This document shows, piece by piece, positions 1-12,210 of a stretch of 64,000 nt of DNA. The position numbers and the translations under genes were made by a program. Within the stretch, counting starts at the first letter, position 1. Each line of letters starts with the position of its first letter. The notes beneath the pieces were generated by a model. The model had not been told where the DNA came from and did not search any database. It saw only the letters and a list, made by a program, of their open reading frames with translations. Origin of the DNA: Adiantum capillus-veneris (lineage: Eukaryota > Streptophyta > Polypodiopsida > Polypodiales > Pteridaceae); contig CM043951.1 of assembly GCA_014529385.2 (NCBI GenBank), forward strand, positions 111,065,469 through 111,129,468, in the 5' to 3' direction.

Positions 1-12
1 GTTATTTCCAAT

Positions 13-516
13 TTAATGTATCACATCTACATTTGTAGAAGCAATGCTCTCCATTTCCCATTCCATAAAGCCCAAGGTTTCTTGTGTAAAAGCGTTTGAA
101 AAAGCTTCTGAAATGTTTCCACATTCCTTTGCAATCTCTTTGACTTGATCAATAAACTCTAGAGCAGAGAGGGCTATTTTCTTTTGTTGTAGTACATGCA
201 ACATCAATTCCCAGCCCTCTTTGCCCAAAAAGATTTTGCAGGTTTGGTTGTCGGTACAGAGTACGCTATAAGCATCGGTATAGACCTCGGTAGACGCGTT
301 GGAATATGCTATAGTATTATCGATGGTTACTTCATTCCGTATTTTGATGCTCATTTCATGATTTATTCCGACGCATAATATACCGATACTTATACCGACG
401 TCACGGTATCGGGGTCTCTTTCGAGGCCTATTTCCGCGCTTTTTAGTTTTAAGACTAACTTTATTTCGTTGGTATTTGCACCAATTTTTGTCCGCCGTGT
501 TGTAGTGTATATACAA
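13..516 (-). CDS. Unrecognised ORF, 167 codons
   Basis: This is an open frame of 167 codons that I do not recognise. The N-terminal third is basic (Lys/Arg-rich). The C-terminal half, from about residue 95, looks more protein-like, with alternating hydrophobic and charged residues that could form helices. No signal peptide, membrane segment or known catalytic motif is visible. The DNA under the middle of the frame is rich in repeated ccgata/cggtat words, so part of the frame may be repeat rather than gene. It could be an exon of an unknown gene or chance. Confidence 0.2.
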   Translation of the reverse strand: MYIHYNTADKNWCKYQRNKVSLKTKKRGNRPRKRPRYRDVGISIGILCVGINHEMSIKIRNEVTIDNTIAYSNASTEVYTDAYSVLCTDNQTCKIFLGKEGWELMLHVLQQKKIALSALEFIDQVKEIAKECGNISEAFSNAFTQETLGFMEWEMESIASTNVDVIH

Positions 517-539
517 GTTAAGTAGAGAATGAACGATCT

Positions 540-1225
540 AAATTAGAGTCTAATTCTTGGATGACCAAAGGGAAAAAACCCATTTGGAAAAAAGTGCCTT
601 TGGGATAGCACATTATTGGAGTACTTATGAGCATGGAAAATATTAATTAAGTACTGAGAAGATTATTGGCTAATGGATATAGAAATACGCTGACAGCAAA
701 TATAGGGATATCAATTTGGTTTTCTTGTTGTAGTCCACTCAAGGTGCATAGATGGAAGCAAAAAAGAGTGCCTAATGAATATGTCGAATGATGGGACATC
801 TTATATGCATACATAGAAATGCATGGAAAACAATATGCTGTGCAAGCAATTTTGAGGGATTTCTATAAAAAAAGGTGTAGCTATACAAGCTTATGACGTG
901 GATTTACAAGTTGTAAGGGTTTTTGTTGTCGAGAATATGTGCTTTCATCTAATTGTGCATTTTGTATGAGTGTATGACTCTATGTCAGTCCACCATGAAT
1001 AAGTTAATAAACCTCAACTCTTATGCTCATCGCATCTAGCATGAGTGAGTCAAGTTAGATAATCTCAACTCTTCCAAGCCTAATAACTATGAATCTTAGC
1101 ACAGATTTCAATAAGACTTGAAGCTTTGGGCCTAGCACTTTGCTCATTTCAGGGCTAGGTAGCTCGACTCTAGCTATGACAAACAATGTTTTTTGTGCCA
1201 TGGAGACTTGAGCTTTCAACAAACA
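540..1225. other. Gene-free AT-rich stretch
   Basis: No open frame of useful length, RNA gene or repeat structure could be recognised here. Confidence 0.5.
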
Positions 1226-1284
1226 TTACTTTTACTTGAAGAAATGTTTGTGCTTACCACAAACATTTCTTCAAGTAAAAGTAA
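1226..1284. repeat. Perfect 27-bp inverted repeat, 5-nt loop
   Basis: Positions 1226-1252 and 1258-1284 are exact reverse complements, separated by five bases (cttac). The RNA would fold into a 27-bp stem. Pairing stops abruptly outside the arms, so this is shorter than a usual plant miRNA precursor. It could be a snapback duplication or a small foldback element. Confidence 0.85.
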
Positions 1285-1409
1285 GCTTGAATTTTTAAAG
1301 AGTGGATTATTGAAGGACTAAGTTGGCATTGAAGGTTTCTTTTGCCATACTTATTTAAGCAGCTCAAAATTTGTAGCTGTCAATTGGATTGTACTATCTT
1401 TGAATGTGA

Positions 1410-2856
1410 TCAAGACTTCATTTTTTGTTTGATCCTCCAGTTGGGCCTATTGTAAAGAGCCTTTGATGTTGTTGTAGAACTTTTTTGGCTATCAGCATTT
1501 GACATTTGACTAGAAGCATTGGAAAACTTAGAAACCAAAATCCTTCCATTACTTTTGTAGCATCTTTCATGACTTTGTCTGGCATAAGGCATGTTTGAGC
1601 TCTTAAGATCTTCAAGAAGCTTTATTGTAGTTGCAATTGGTCTTTGTTTGACTAGTAGCCAAATCTTTGTATAGCCTATGCAAGACTTTTCTGCTAGAAG
1701 AAGATTCTTTGGAATCCAAATCGGATTTGTATCTTCTCTCGGGGGGTTCACCGTTCATTACCTTTCTATATAACGTGCATTCACAGGTATTCAAAAAAAT
1801 CCTCTTTTGACATATTTGAATGAATAAAATGACCCCTTATTTTAGGAAATTTTTCCAAAATTGAATATAAAACCCCCTTATTTTAATGTATCTCTATTAA
1901 ATTGCCTAAAATTTCCGCATTTCAAACCCCTCCTTTCAAACTCATGTTATACTTTAACATGATTACATAGTGCACCCCCCGAGTATCTTCTTGAGGGTTG
2001 TGGTAGACCTTAGCAGCATTTCTTGTTGTTCTTTTATAATGTTACTTCTTAGGTATCTTAGGATATTGTCGAGGTTGATACTCATTTGGATTTTTTTTTC
2101 TTGGGAGGATCTCAATTGCATTGCATATGCCATGATCTTTGGTTTTGGTACCCATATATGTTTGTTTCGTATGTACTACTCTTGTCTTGTAAACTGCACT
2201 ATGATGCTATCTATCCCATGTGTTTGTTTTTCTGTATTGAGTATCCATCTTCAATCCATACTTGATAATTGACTTTTACTAGATTTATTGGAACAAACAC
2301 TTGCTTGTATTTCTTTTTCTTTACTGAGTATTTGGGCGGATATACCTTTTCATTTCTGGGTGGCTCCCTAGAGGTTTTTTTTGGGTCAACAAATGAATGG
2401 GAGTTTTCAAAATCTACTTTCTTGAAGGAACTAATCCATGAGGGTTCTTTCATGTACAAGCATATCTAGTAGAGCATTGCATCAAGCACTAGCTCTATTT
2501 GCATTATTGAGGACTATAGCTATCCTCGTTGGTGGTTTTCTTGAAGGTTTCTATTCTACATTTGCCATGGGATCATCTTGACCTATTTTGGTCTTTATGG
2601 AAAATGACTTGAGACTTTGTTTTCCATTAGGACTTCCATCTGTTGATTTAGTTGAGGATGAGTGAAACACCTTCAGGCTTTCTATTGCTTCTTGATTTTT
2701 GTTAACCTTGACTTTTTTCTCGTTAGCTTTTGTGGTAGTTGTTTGTTGTGTCTGACTTGCACTTGCTTTTTCTTGATTTTGTTTTATCTCTTTGGGGTTT
2801 GTGTTGGGTGGAGATGAATCATCTTTAATAAGATATACTTTGGCACTTGTCTCCAT
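1410..2856 (-). pseudogene. Decayed unrecognised coding sequence
   Basis: Several minus-strand open stretches follow each other in different frames: 2551-2856, 2211-2459, about 1960-2150 and 1410-1751. The first begins with a Met and is rich in Lys, Gln, Ser and Thr. The second is Lys- and aromatic-rich. The third reads as a helix-forming, possibly coiled-coil segment. The order and strand suggest one broken gene or the gag-like part of a retroelement. I see no zinc knuckle, protease or RT motif, so I give no family. Chance open frames in AT-rich DNA are the alternative. Confidence 0.25.
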
Positions 2857-3066
2857 TTGAAATAGTGAGAGTTAAAAGCCTGAGTGTGGAGAGTAGGCAA
2901 AGCATGTAGAACAAAATCGGCTACTAGTGCGAGGGGTTTCAATAAACATCATGCTACAAAAAATGATTACCCTCACGTGAAATGTAATTTGATTTTATTC
3001 ACAGGTAAGCTGGCATGCATACCATATAGGGGTTTTTAAAGGGTAATTTCTATGATTAAGAAATTC

Positions 3067-3080
3067 AAAGTGAATAGTGC
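3067..3080. repeat. Target-site duplication, left of SINE copy 1
   Basis: The 14 bases aaagtgaatagtgc recur exactly at 3456-3469, on the far side of the SINE A-tract. Its length and position are those expected for LINE-driven insertion. Confidence 0.85.
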
Positions 3081-3455
3081 GTCCCCAAAGAGTTGGTCTA
3101 ACGGTAAGGCTTTGGCCTCTCAACCTAAGGGTTGTGGGTTCAAATCCCCTGTTGGGTCACACTCTAGAGGGACACCTTGTGCTCACCTGGTGTTCACGTT
3201 GCTAGGGCTCTTGCCCTTGGACACTCGAGTGCATCCTCCTCCTGGGGTGGGTCACCCGAGGAGGAGGTTCCTAGCTGGTTGCTACGAGTTCTCTCCGTCG
3301 TTCCCAGCATGTGGTGCATCAATTAGGTGGCCATGGTGATGCCTACGCGTGGCTCTTGCCCGATGGTACGCGGCCCTTGCCCGACCATGTAACATGGCTA
3401 ATATTTGGAAGGGATAAGCACCTCCCCCTGTGGGCCCTCTGGTGTGTCGAAAAAA
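3081..3455 (+). mobile_element. tRNA-derived SINE, copy 1
   Basis: The element starts with a tRNA-like head. An A-box-like sequence (tggtctaacggtaagg) lies near 3095-3110, and a B-box (gggttcaaatccc) lies about 45 bases downstream. An unrelated GC-rich body follows, ending in a short A-run (3450-3455). It is bounded by a 14-bp target-site duplication. A closely similar copy lies in the opposite orientation at 30315-30682, which confirms a dispersed family. Such elements are transcribed by RNA polymerase III from the internal boxes and moved by LINE enzymes. Open frames across the body are not genes. Confidence 0.88.
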
Positions 3456-3493
3456 AAAGTGAATAGTGCTTGAGCCCAAGAGTAGAGAACCAA

Positions 3494-5592
<2,099 letters not shown>

Positions 5593-6174
5593 GCAAATGA
5601 AATTTTAAAAAATCACAAAACTCTCAATTAGTGTCAAAATTTGAAGATTTTGACACCACCAATGCGTTTGGAATGCCCAAAAACCTAAAAATCGGATGTC
5701 TACTTGCCCTTTTCTGACACCCGGAGAGGGAGAAATTACCAAAAAACTACTAAAAATGGGTCTCGGGATCACGGTGTGCGAGGGACAACTTTTGTTTTTG
5801 TAAAGTGGCCTCTGTGCGCCATGATCCACAATTGAAATAAAAGTTGTCCCTCGTGCGCCGTGATCCCAAGACCCATTTTTAAGAGTTTTTTGGTAATTTC
5901 TCCCTCTCCGGGTGTCAGAAAAGGGCAAGTAGACAAAGTGGATCACGGTGCATAGAGGTCACTTTACAAAAACAAAAGTTGTCCCTCGTGCGCCGTGATC
6001 CCAAGACCCATTTTTAGGGGTTTTTTGGTAATTTCTCCCTCTTCGGGTGTCAGAAAAGGGCAAGTAGACATTCGATTTTTAAGTTTTTGGGCGTTCCGGA
6101 CGCACTGGCGGTGTCAGAATCTACAATTTCTGCCACTAATTGAGAGTTTTATGATTTTTTTAAATTTCATTTGC
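5593..6174. mobile_element. Foldback element with long inverted arms
   Basis: The outer ends are inverted copies of each other: gcaaatgaaattt at 5593-5605 and its complement at 6162-6174. The similarity runs inward for about 40 bases and then resumes over much of the element. The left half (about 5640-5820) is repeated in inverted orientation at about 5840-5935 and again at about 5945-6110. This gives a near-palindromic structure with an extra partial unit. No coding capacity is seen. I found no convincing target-site duplication, so the superfamily is unknown. Confidence 0.7.
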
Positions 6175-8062
6175 TGACGTAAGACATTCTGAATGAGCGG
6201 CGCCGAACTCGTGATAAAGACACTCACATTTAATAAAAAGGTGACCTTTTTCAAGGACCGTTTGCTCATTGAATGCATCTTTTATATTTTTGTTAATATC
6301 AGTCTTTTTTCTATGTAACGTAAGCTCTTCTCTCATTGGAGGAGCTCTTTTTCCTCTCTCTACTAAAAAGCCCTCCAAAAGATCTCCGAAATTTTCTAAT
6401 GCATATGAGAGCTATAGATTAAAAGCATCTAGTGAAATGTCCTTCACAGGATAGGGCAAAGTCATAAAAAGTTTGAAAGAGTAATTTCTAGGTGTGGGAT
6501 AGGAGAGCTATGGATTTTGACCTAGAGGAGGGGAGAGATTCAGAGAAGACCTAGAGGGTAGGGTCAAGTTATAATTAGTGCTGCAGTTAAAAGGTCCGAG
6601 ACCGGAGAATCCAAGTATAGGGTAGACTAGTAGTAAGCCATGAATGAAAGTGACCAGAGTGTATGTGTGTGTGTAGGGGAAGAGCACTCTTTATAGAATC
6701 TATAAAATCAACATTAGCTAGCCTTGTAAAGCTCCTGTAAGTTAGAAGTGGCTCATGCTAGCATTTAAATGATTTGATCACAGCTTTTTTATGTGATAGA
6801 AAATATTCATGAAACTTCTTGGGTATGGGTTTAAGATGTTTGCATCATGTTTTCAATTCAACAATCACTGTAGAGATTTATGAAAAACCCTTCAGACATG
6901 GAACACACTCAGAATTAGGAGAAACAAGGGACATCATGACGAAGCTCGTCTCGTGGAGATGTCCGTAGAGTATCCATATAAAAAAACAAATGAAGGATGA
7001 AAGAGGTATGGCCGCTCGAAGTCGTGCGTGCACTCTTTCTTACTAAAAAATGAGCTCTCTGGAAGTTGTGTAGGTGTTACAGCTATTAAAATGGGGGTTT
7101 TCTTATCTTTTATCCCCAAGTTTTTCTCTCTCTTCTTAGCCGACAAGGTTCTCTCCTCAGGCATCTTTTAATTGACTCCTTTTAGGCCTTTTTTGGGCAA
7201 AAAATGAGCTATTGGTGACCCTTTGACCAAGAAATGGGGTGGGGCCAAGTGGTAGGGGACCAAAATAAGTGGCCAAGCACCTGTCCAAGCAGTGTGAATT
7301 CCCAAAATGCACCATCTCCCTCCCCATGAGCCCACAAATCCCCATAGCCAAGACTTGAGAGAGCTCCTTTCCCTTTGATACACCTATAGTGGGCACCCAA
7401 TGTGACCTATATACCCCCCACTTTCCCTTTTCCTCTTCTCATGTGGGATAATCTCCCCGCCACATGGGAACCTCCTCATCATTCCTCCCAAGCCCAACAT
7501 TCGATCTTTCTCCCAACGCATAAGAGGACTTCTCGGGCAATTTTCCCCGAGACATAACTTGCTGGTTCGATCACCGAATGACGCACTGTAACACACGGCT
7601 CGAAGCTCATCACCTCGGCTATGTCCAGAAAGATAAAAATTCAGCATTTCTAAACTTAGACCCCCAAGTTGGCCTAGTTGCCCTTGTCGCATGCACCCAC
7701 AATCACCTTCTAAGTTGATACTGCCCACTTTGGATGCTCATAGCTCATGATGTACAAGTCCGATTCATGAGCTATAAAGCACGGCTGAAAATACTTATTA
7801 AAAGCCATGTTTTGGGGACTTGAACAACTCAAAACATCAGCACCCAAGCTTGGAAAAATCACACCTTTGTACATGAATTTTTATAGGGCCACTTCCAAAA
7901 CTTGCAAAGCTATTTACACATATATACATGAGGCTAGTGGGCAAGCTTTTTGGCATGACTTAGTGACTTTGTGCTCATCCAAAAAATGCATGAAAACTTC
8001 TTGCCACACACCTTCGTGTGTTGAGGAGGTAGGTAGGAAACCGCTTATATGGACTGCCTAGA
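6175..8062. other. Gene-free stretch with weak ORFs
   Basis: Several 60-110 codon frames are present, mainly on the minus strand at 6934-7728. None shows a recognisable motif. A (GT)n run lies near 6661-6675. I cannot assign anything here. Confidence 0.4.
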
Positions 8063-9800
8063 TTAAGGACCACAACACCATTAAAAAGGGACTATACTGG
8101 AGAGGAAGCATTCAGCGATCAAGTGCTATGCTCAATTATTTAGTACCTACATACGTGCATATATAATCACACTCATGCACATAAATATATACATACATAC
8201 ATACATACATAAATATATATATACATACATACATATCTACACACTCATATATGGAAACATATACAAGTTGCGTATACACAATTACAAATAAATACATATA
8301 TAATCACACTCATGCACATAAATATATACATACATACATACATAAATATATATATACATACATACATAAATATATATATACATACATACATATCTACACA
8401 CTCATATATGGAAACATATACAAGTTGCGTATACACAATTACAAATAAATACATAAACCTAGATCAAACTATTAGATCTAAATAGAGTCTTGTAGGTCCA
8501 CCAACAGTCTAGTGGCACCTCTTTACATATCATCACAATCTCAATCTTGGTAAAACCAAGGGTATGTTGCCGTAATTCATACATAAGTGGATCAAGGACC
8601 ACAATGCCATGATTAAAAAGGGACTATACTCGGGAGGAAGCTCTAAACTATCGAGTTCTATGCTCCCTTACTTAGTGCCTACATACATGGATATATACAC
8701 ACACTCACGTACATACATGTATACATATCTACACACTCATATATGGATTACCTACACATAAGTGTATATATACCTAAAAAGTAATGCTATACACCTCAGA
8801 TATCTACACCCTCTCTTCTTCTCTATCTAATCACAAAAAAAAATCTTTTTTTCTCTTGACTCTCTCTACACCTAATTTGCATGCCCCTATCTACACCTTA
8901 ACTATACATAATCTACACACATCTACTTCTCTACCTAATCAAAGTAGATAGAGAGGGCATATAAATAGAGGTAGAGTAGATGTAGAGAGAGAGGTAGATA
9001 TATTATTATTATTTTGGATAACTTTCCTTTCAATATTACATAGTTTACATCTAGAAGAGGTAGATACATTATCATCTATCTATCTAACTCTCTTTCTACA
9101 CCTATTCTACAACTAATCTACACACCTCTACTTCCCTACCTGATCAAGGTAGATAGAGAGGACATTCCAAACGAGGTGGAATAGGTGTAGAGAGAGAGAG
9201 GTAGATAGATTTTTCTCCACCTATCTACCTCTCTTTCTACACAACCTAAAACTAATCTACATACCTCTATTTCCCCTTCCTAATCAAGGTAGAGAGAGAA
9301 GACACACAAAGAGAGGTAGAACATGTGTCAATAAAGTGTATACAAACATACTTTCTCATACACACATATATATACACATTCACATAGTTACGTATATACG
9401 AGCATACATATGTACATGCACTCACATGGATACGTACATATAGGCATACATATATACATGCACTCACATAGATACATATATAAATATGCATACATGTACA
9501 CTATTAGACCTAAGTAGGGGCTAGTATGCAAAAGGTCTAGTGGCACTTCTTTAGATATCACCACAATCTCAATTGTGGTAAAACCAAGGGTACGTTGTGT
9601 TAATCCATACATGAGTGGATCAAGGACCACAATGCTACGATTAAAAAGGGACTATACCCAAAAGGAATTGTTCAACCACTGAGCGCTATGCTTCCTTACT
9701 TAGTCCTATATACATGCATATATACACACACTCACGTACATACATATATACATGCATAAATATCTACACACTCACATATGGATACATATACAAGTATGTA
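8063..9800. repeat. Three dispersed copies of a ~100-bp repeat with (cata)n tracts
   Basis: A block containing ggaccacaa...aaaaagggactatac recurs at about 8063, 8591 and 9617, each followed by lengths of cata/tata microsatellite. The sequence upstream of the last two copies is also duplicated (about 8480 and 9505), giving a period near 1.03 kb. Between them lie short runs rich in ctaca and gtagag that are partly complementary to one another. Frames here encode His/Tyr/Ile runs and are not genes. Confidence 0.75.
8165..8455. repeat. Two-copy tandem repeat, period about 137 bp
   Basis: The segment starting aatcacactcatgcac at 8165 recurs at 8302 and carries the same catac/atata run and the same trailing block (acaagttgcgtatacac). 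It differs mainly in microsatellite length. Confidence 0.85.
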
Positions 9801-9920
9801 GTATAAGTATACACAACAAAAGTAATATATAGTACACCCAATCTACCCTCTCTTATTCTCTCTCTAATCACGCTAATCTCTCTATTTCTCTCTCTACTCT
9901 TTCTACACACTCTCTCTCTA

Positions 9921-9923
9921 GCT

Positions 9924-9976
<53 letters not shown>
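9921..9976. repeat. (CT)n microsatellite
   Basis: About 25 CT repeats lie just beyond the 3' end of the LINE-A coding sequence. On the LINE strand this is a (GA)n run. Confidence 0.95.
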
Positions 9977-9979
<3 letters not shown>

Positions 9980-10027
9980 GAAATGATTGTTATATTATAT
10001 TACAATATCATGTCATCTTGACATCTG

Positions 10028-10129
10028 TCATACCTTCTCCATAAATTGGAGACATCTAGCTCTCAATTGTTCATCAAGCAGGCTGACACAATCTTCCATC
10101 ATTTTTTTCCTTACAATTTCCCATTGTAT
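10028..10129 (-). pseudogene. LINE-A ORF2, C-terminal end (separated by CACTA)
   Basis: On the minus strand this reads 33 codons and a TGA stop (10028-10030). It is rich in Glu, Lys, Arg and Leu and ends in FMEKV. By itself it is too short to recognise. Its start, codon ATA at 10129-10127, is the target-site duplication of the CACTA element. The same codon ends the LINE-A frame on the other side (18136-18138). Removing the transposon and one duplicate joins the two in phase. A short 3' tail follows towards the CT microsatellite. Confidence 0.75.
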
Positions 10130-10255
10130 CACTACAAGAGGCTATTCATATTAGCGACGCTCACACAGCGACGCTCAAAAAAAAATCCCGACGTCGCTAT
10201 GAGCGTCGCAAATTTCCAAAGAAATTTGCGACGCTCATAGCGACGCCGACTGGGC
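10130..10255. repeat. CACTA left end and subterminal repeats
   Basis: After the 11-bp terminal repeat come several copies, in both orientations, of the word gcgacgctcatagcgacgc or parts of it, up to about 10250. In En/Spm such arrays are bound by the TNPA-type protein. Binding here is inferred from position and repetition only. Confidence 0.85.
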
Positions 10256-10334
10256 AAAAAAAATAACAGAGCGCACCCAAAAACTCAGATCTCAGATCTG
10301 AGTTTTTTCGGCGCCCTCAAGCAAGGAGCAGGTA

Positions 10335-10341
10335 ACGCTCT

Positions 10342-10380
<39 letters not shown>

Positions 10381-10384
10381 CTCC

Positions 10385-10425
<41 letters not shown>

Positions 10426-10805
10426 CGAGGAGAGGAAGGAGAGCCAGGTATGCTCCTTCCCTCTCCTCACTCTCATGTTCCCTTCCCCTCTTTCTCTCTC
10501 CCTCTCTCTCTCTCTCACACACACATACACACACACATAGTGTTTTTGAGAGAGAGAGAGAGAGAGAGAGAGAACAAACATAAACAAAAACGTACACACA
10601 CATACATAAACAAAGAATGCACACACACATTGAGAGAGGAAAAGAGAGAGAGAGCATGCATAAACAAAAAACGCACGCATTGAGAGAGAAAAAGAGAGAG
10701 AGAACATGCATAAACAAAAAACGCACACATTGAGAGAGGAAAAGAGAGAGAAAACATGCATACGATCCAAAAAAACGCACACACATTGAGAGAGAAAGAG
10801 AGAGA
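10335..10805. repeat. CT/CA/GA microsatellites and ~58-bp minisatellite
   Basis: Runs of CT, CA and GA are followed, from about 10620, by three to four copies of a unit of about 58 bp. The unit contains gagagag, then catgcataaacaaaaaacgc, then acattgag. Long ORFs across the block in several frames are repeat artefacts. Confidence 0.9.
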
Positions 10806-10859
10806 AACTAATTTAACGTCGTAGGAAACTAATTAAAATTAAAAGACCTAAAGATCTAG

Positions 10860-10935
10860 CCGACAAGGAGTTGAACTCAAGACCTATTATTCAGGAGGGA
10901 AATGGCTTAACCAATCTATCATACTTGGCATGGGT
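10860..10935 (-). other. Possible tRNA-derived fragment
   Basis: The minus strand shows ttggttaagcc and, about 30 bases further, gagttcaactcc, which loosely fit the A and B boxes of a tRNA. Acceptor-stem pairing is not evident. It may be the relic of a SINE head or coincidence. Confidence 0.25.
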
Positions 10936-10989
10936 GATAAAAAGGTTATACCATTTATCTCTTTTTATTGGCACACACATCCACACACG

Positions 10990-11135
10990 CGCACACACAC
11001 AAGAAGAAGAGAGTTATAACGTCGTAGGAAACTATCCTAAAAGACGTTAAAGATTATGTTAGATGTAGACTTACGTTAAATTAGATTTAGGTTTATTTTT
11101 AACTAGATTTACGTTTATTTATGCTAGATTTAGAT
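10990..11135 (+). repeat. Direct repeat copy 1, left of captured HMA fragment
   Basis: This block of about 145 bp starts with CA repeats and contains acgtcgtaggaaactatcc and an ATTTAG/TTTACG-rich tail. A second copy lies at 11660-11804, so the pair brackets the heavy-metal-domain fragment. A shorter relative, sharing aacgtcgtaggaaacta, is at about 10814. Confidence 0.85.
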
Positions 11136-11160
11136 TTACGTTATATTAGATTAGATTTAG

Positions 11161-11523
11161 GTCTCCATAGACTGCGATGCCTGCATGAAGCGGGTGAAGA
11201 AAGCCCTCAATGGAATATAGGGTATTGCTGCCTTCACTCATGGTGGGCTCCGTTGATCCAAAAGTACTGGTGAAATGTCTTCAGAAGATAGGGAAGAAGG
11301 TGGATCTTCAGGGTGGCAAGAGTCACTACATCCCCGACACAATGACCATCTAGACAACCTCTAGTCATTCAACAGCAACTTCAAAGTTAGTAACAAGAGC
11401 AAGAACGGTCTAAAGGGCCAATTGATGTCGTCAGATGTGGATGGAGATGAGGCAGCGTCACCGCCGGAAGTTAACTCTCACATCTTTAGTGATGAGAATG
11501 CCAACTCTTGCCGAGTTATGTGA
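11161..11523 (+). pseudogene. Captured fragment of a heavy-metal-associated (HMA) domain gene
   Basis: The first 60 bases read VSIDCDACMKRVKKALNGI, which is the start of an HMA fold with its metal-binding CxxC (CDAC). A stop (TAG, 11218-11220) and a one-base frame change follow. The next part then reads GSVDPKVLVKCLQKIGKKVD, which fits the second half of the HMA domain in plant isoprenylated metallochaperones (HIPP family). After another frame change a hydrophilic Asn/Lys/Ser-rich tail runs to a TGA at 11521. It starts directly after ttag, like an exon behind a splice acceptor. It is too broken to work. Inside a CACTA element it looks like transduplicated host sequence. Confidence 0.75.
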
Positions 11524-11659
11524 AAAATTATGTGTTAAATCAGTTTTAAGGTTCTTATAATCCCTATTAGTTTAGTTCTTTGTTTTTAATATAACATAAT
11601 TTACGTTAGATTTAGATTTATGTTATATTAGATTAGACTTAGGTTTATTTAGGTTTACC

Positions 11660-11804
11660 CACACACACACACACACAAGAAGAAGAGAGTTTTAACGTCG
11701 TAGGAAACTATCCCAAAAGACGTTAAAGATTAGGTTAGATGTAGACTTACGTTAAATTAGATTTAGGTTTATTTTTAGTTAGATTTACGCTTATTTACGT
11801 TAGA
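11660..11804 (+). repeat. Direct repeat copy 2, right of captured HMA fragment
   Basis: This is the second copy of the block at 10990-11135, with only scattered base differences over about 145 bp. Confidence 0.85.
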
Positions 11805-12092
11805 TCGAGTCCACGCAAGAATTACTTACGGTTTAGGGTTTAGAGTTAGACGAACAGTGAAAAGATCTACTCTGAAAAGATGTTAAGATGCTGTGAAGTG
11901 CTACAGCTAGAGAAGAGGCAAAGGGGTTTTGTCCACTACATGCAGTATCATGTAGACGTGGGTCTGTAGATTTCTTGTACCCACAAATATAGGTATTGAC
12001 CAATAAAGACGAGATTATAACCCGGTGGTTCTGATCTCCGTGCACCTCTAGACCGAGGTGTGCGGGGATTGGACATGACTAGAGAATGTGAG

Positions 12093-12094
12093 GT

Positions 12095-12143
<49 letters not shown>
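12093..12143. repeat. (GA)n microsatellite
   Basis: About 25 GA repeats lie upstream of the transposase start codon. Confidence 0.95.
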
Positions 12144-12148
<5 letters not shown>

Positions 12149-12210
12149 GATGAAGAATGCCAATAGAATATTAAATTTGTTGTCCAGGTTATAAGATTTT
12201 TATCCTCATT

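Noticed and set aside
3081-3160. A tRNA gene
   Set aside because: A and B boxes are present, but no acceptor stem closes. The sequence continues into a repeated body with an A-tail and target duplication, so it is a SINE head.
10285-10786. Overlapping 160-codon ORFs
   Set aside because: Translations of CT/CA/GA repeats in several frames; no composition of a real protein.
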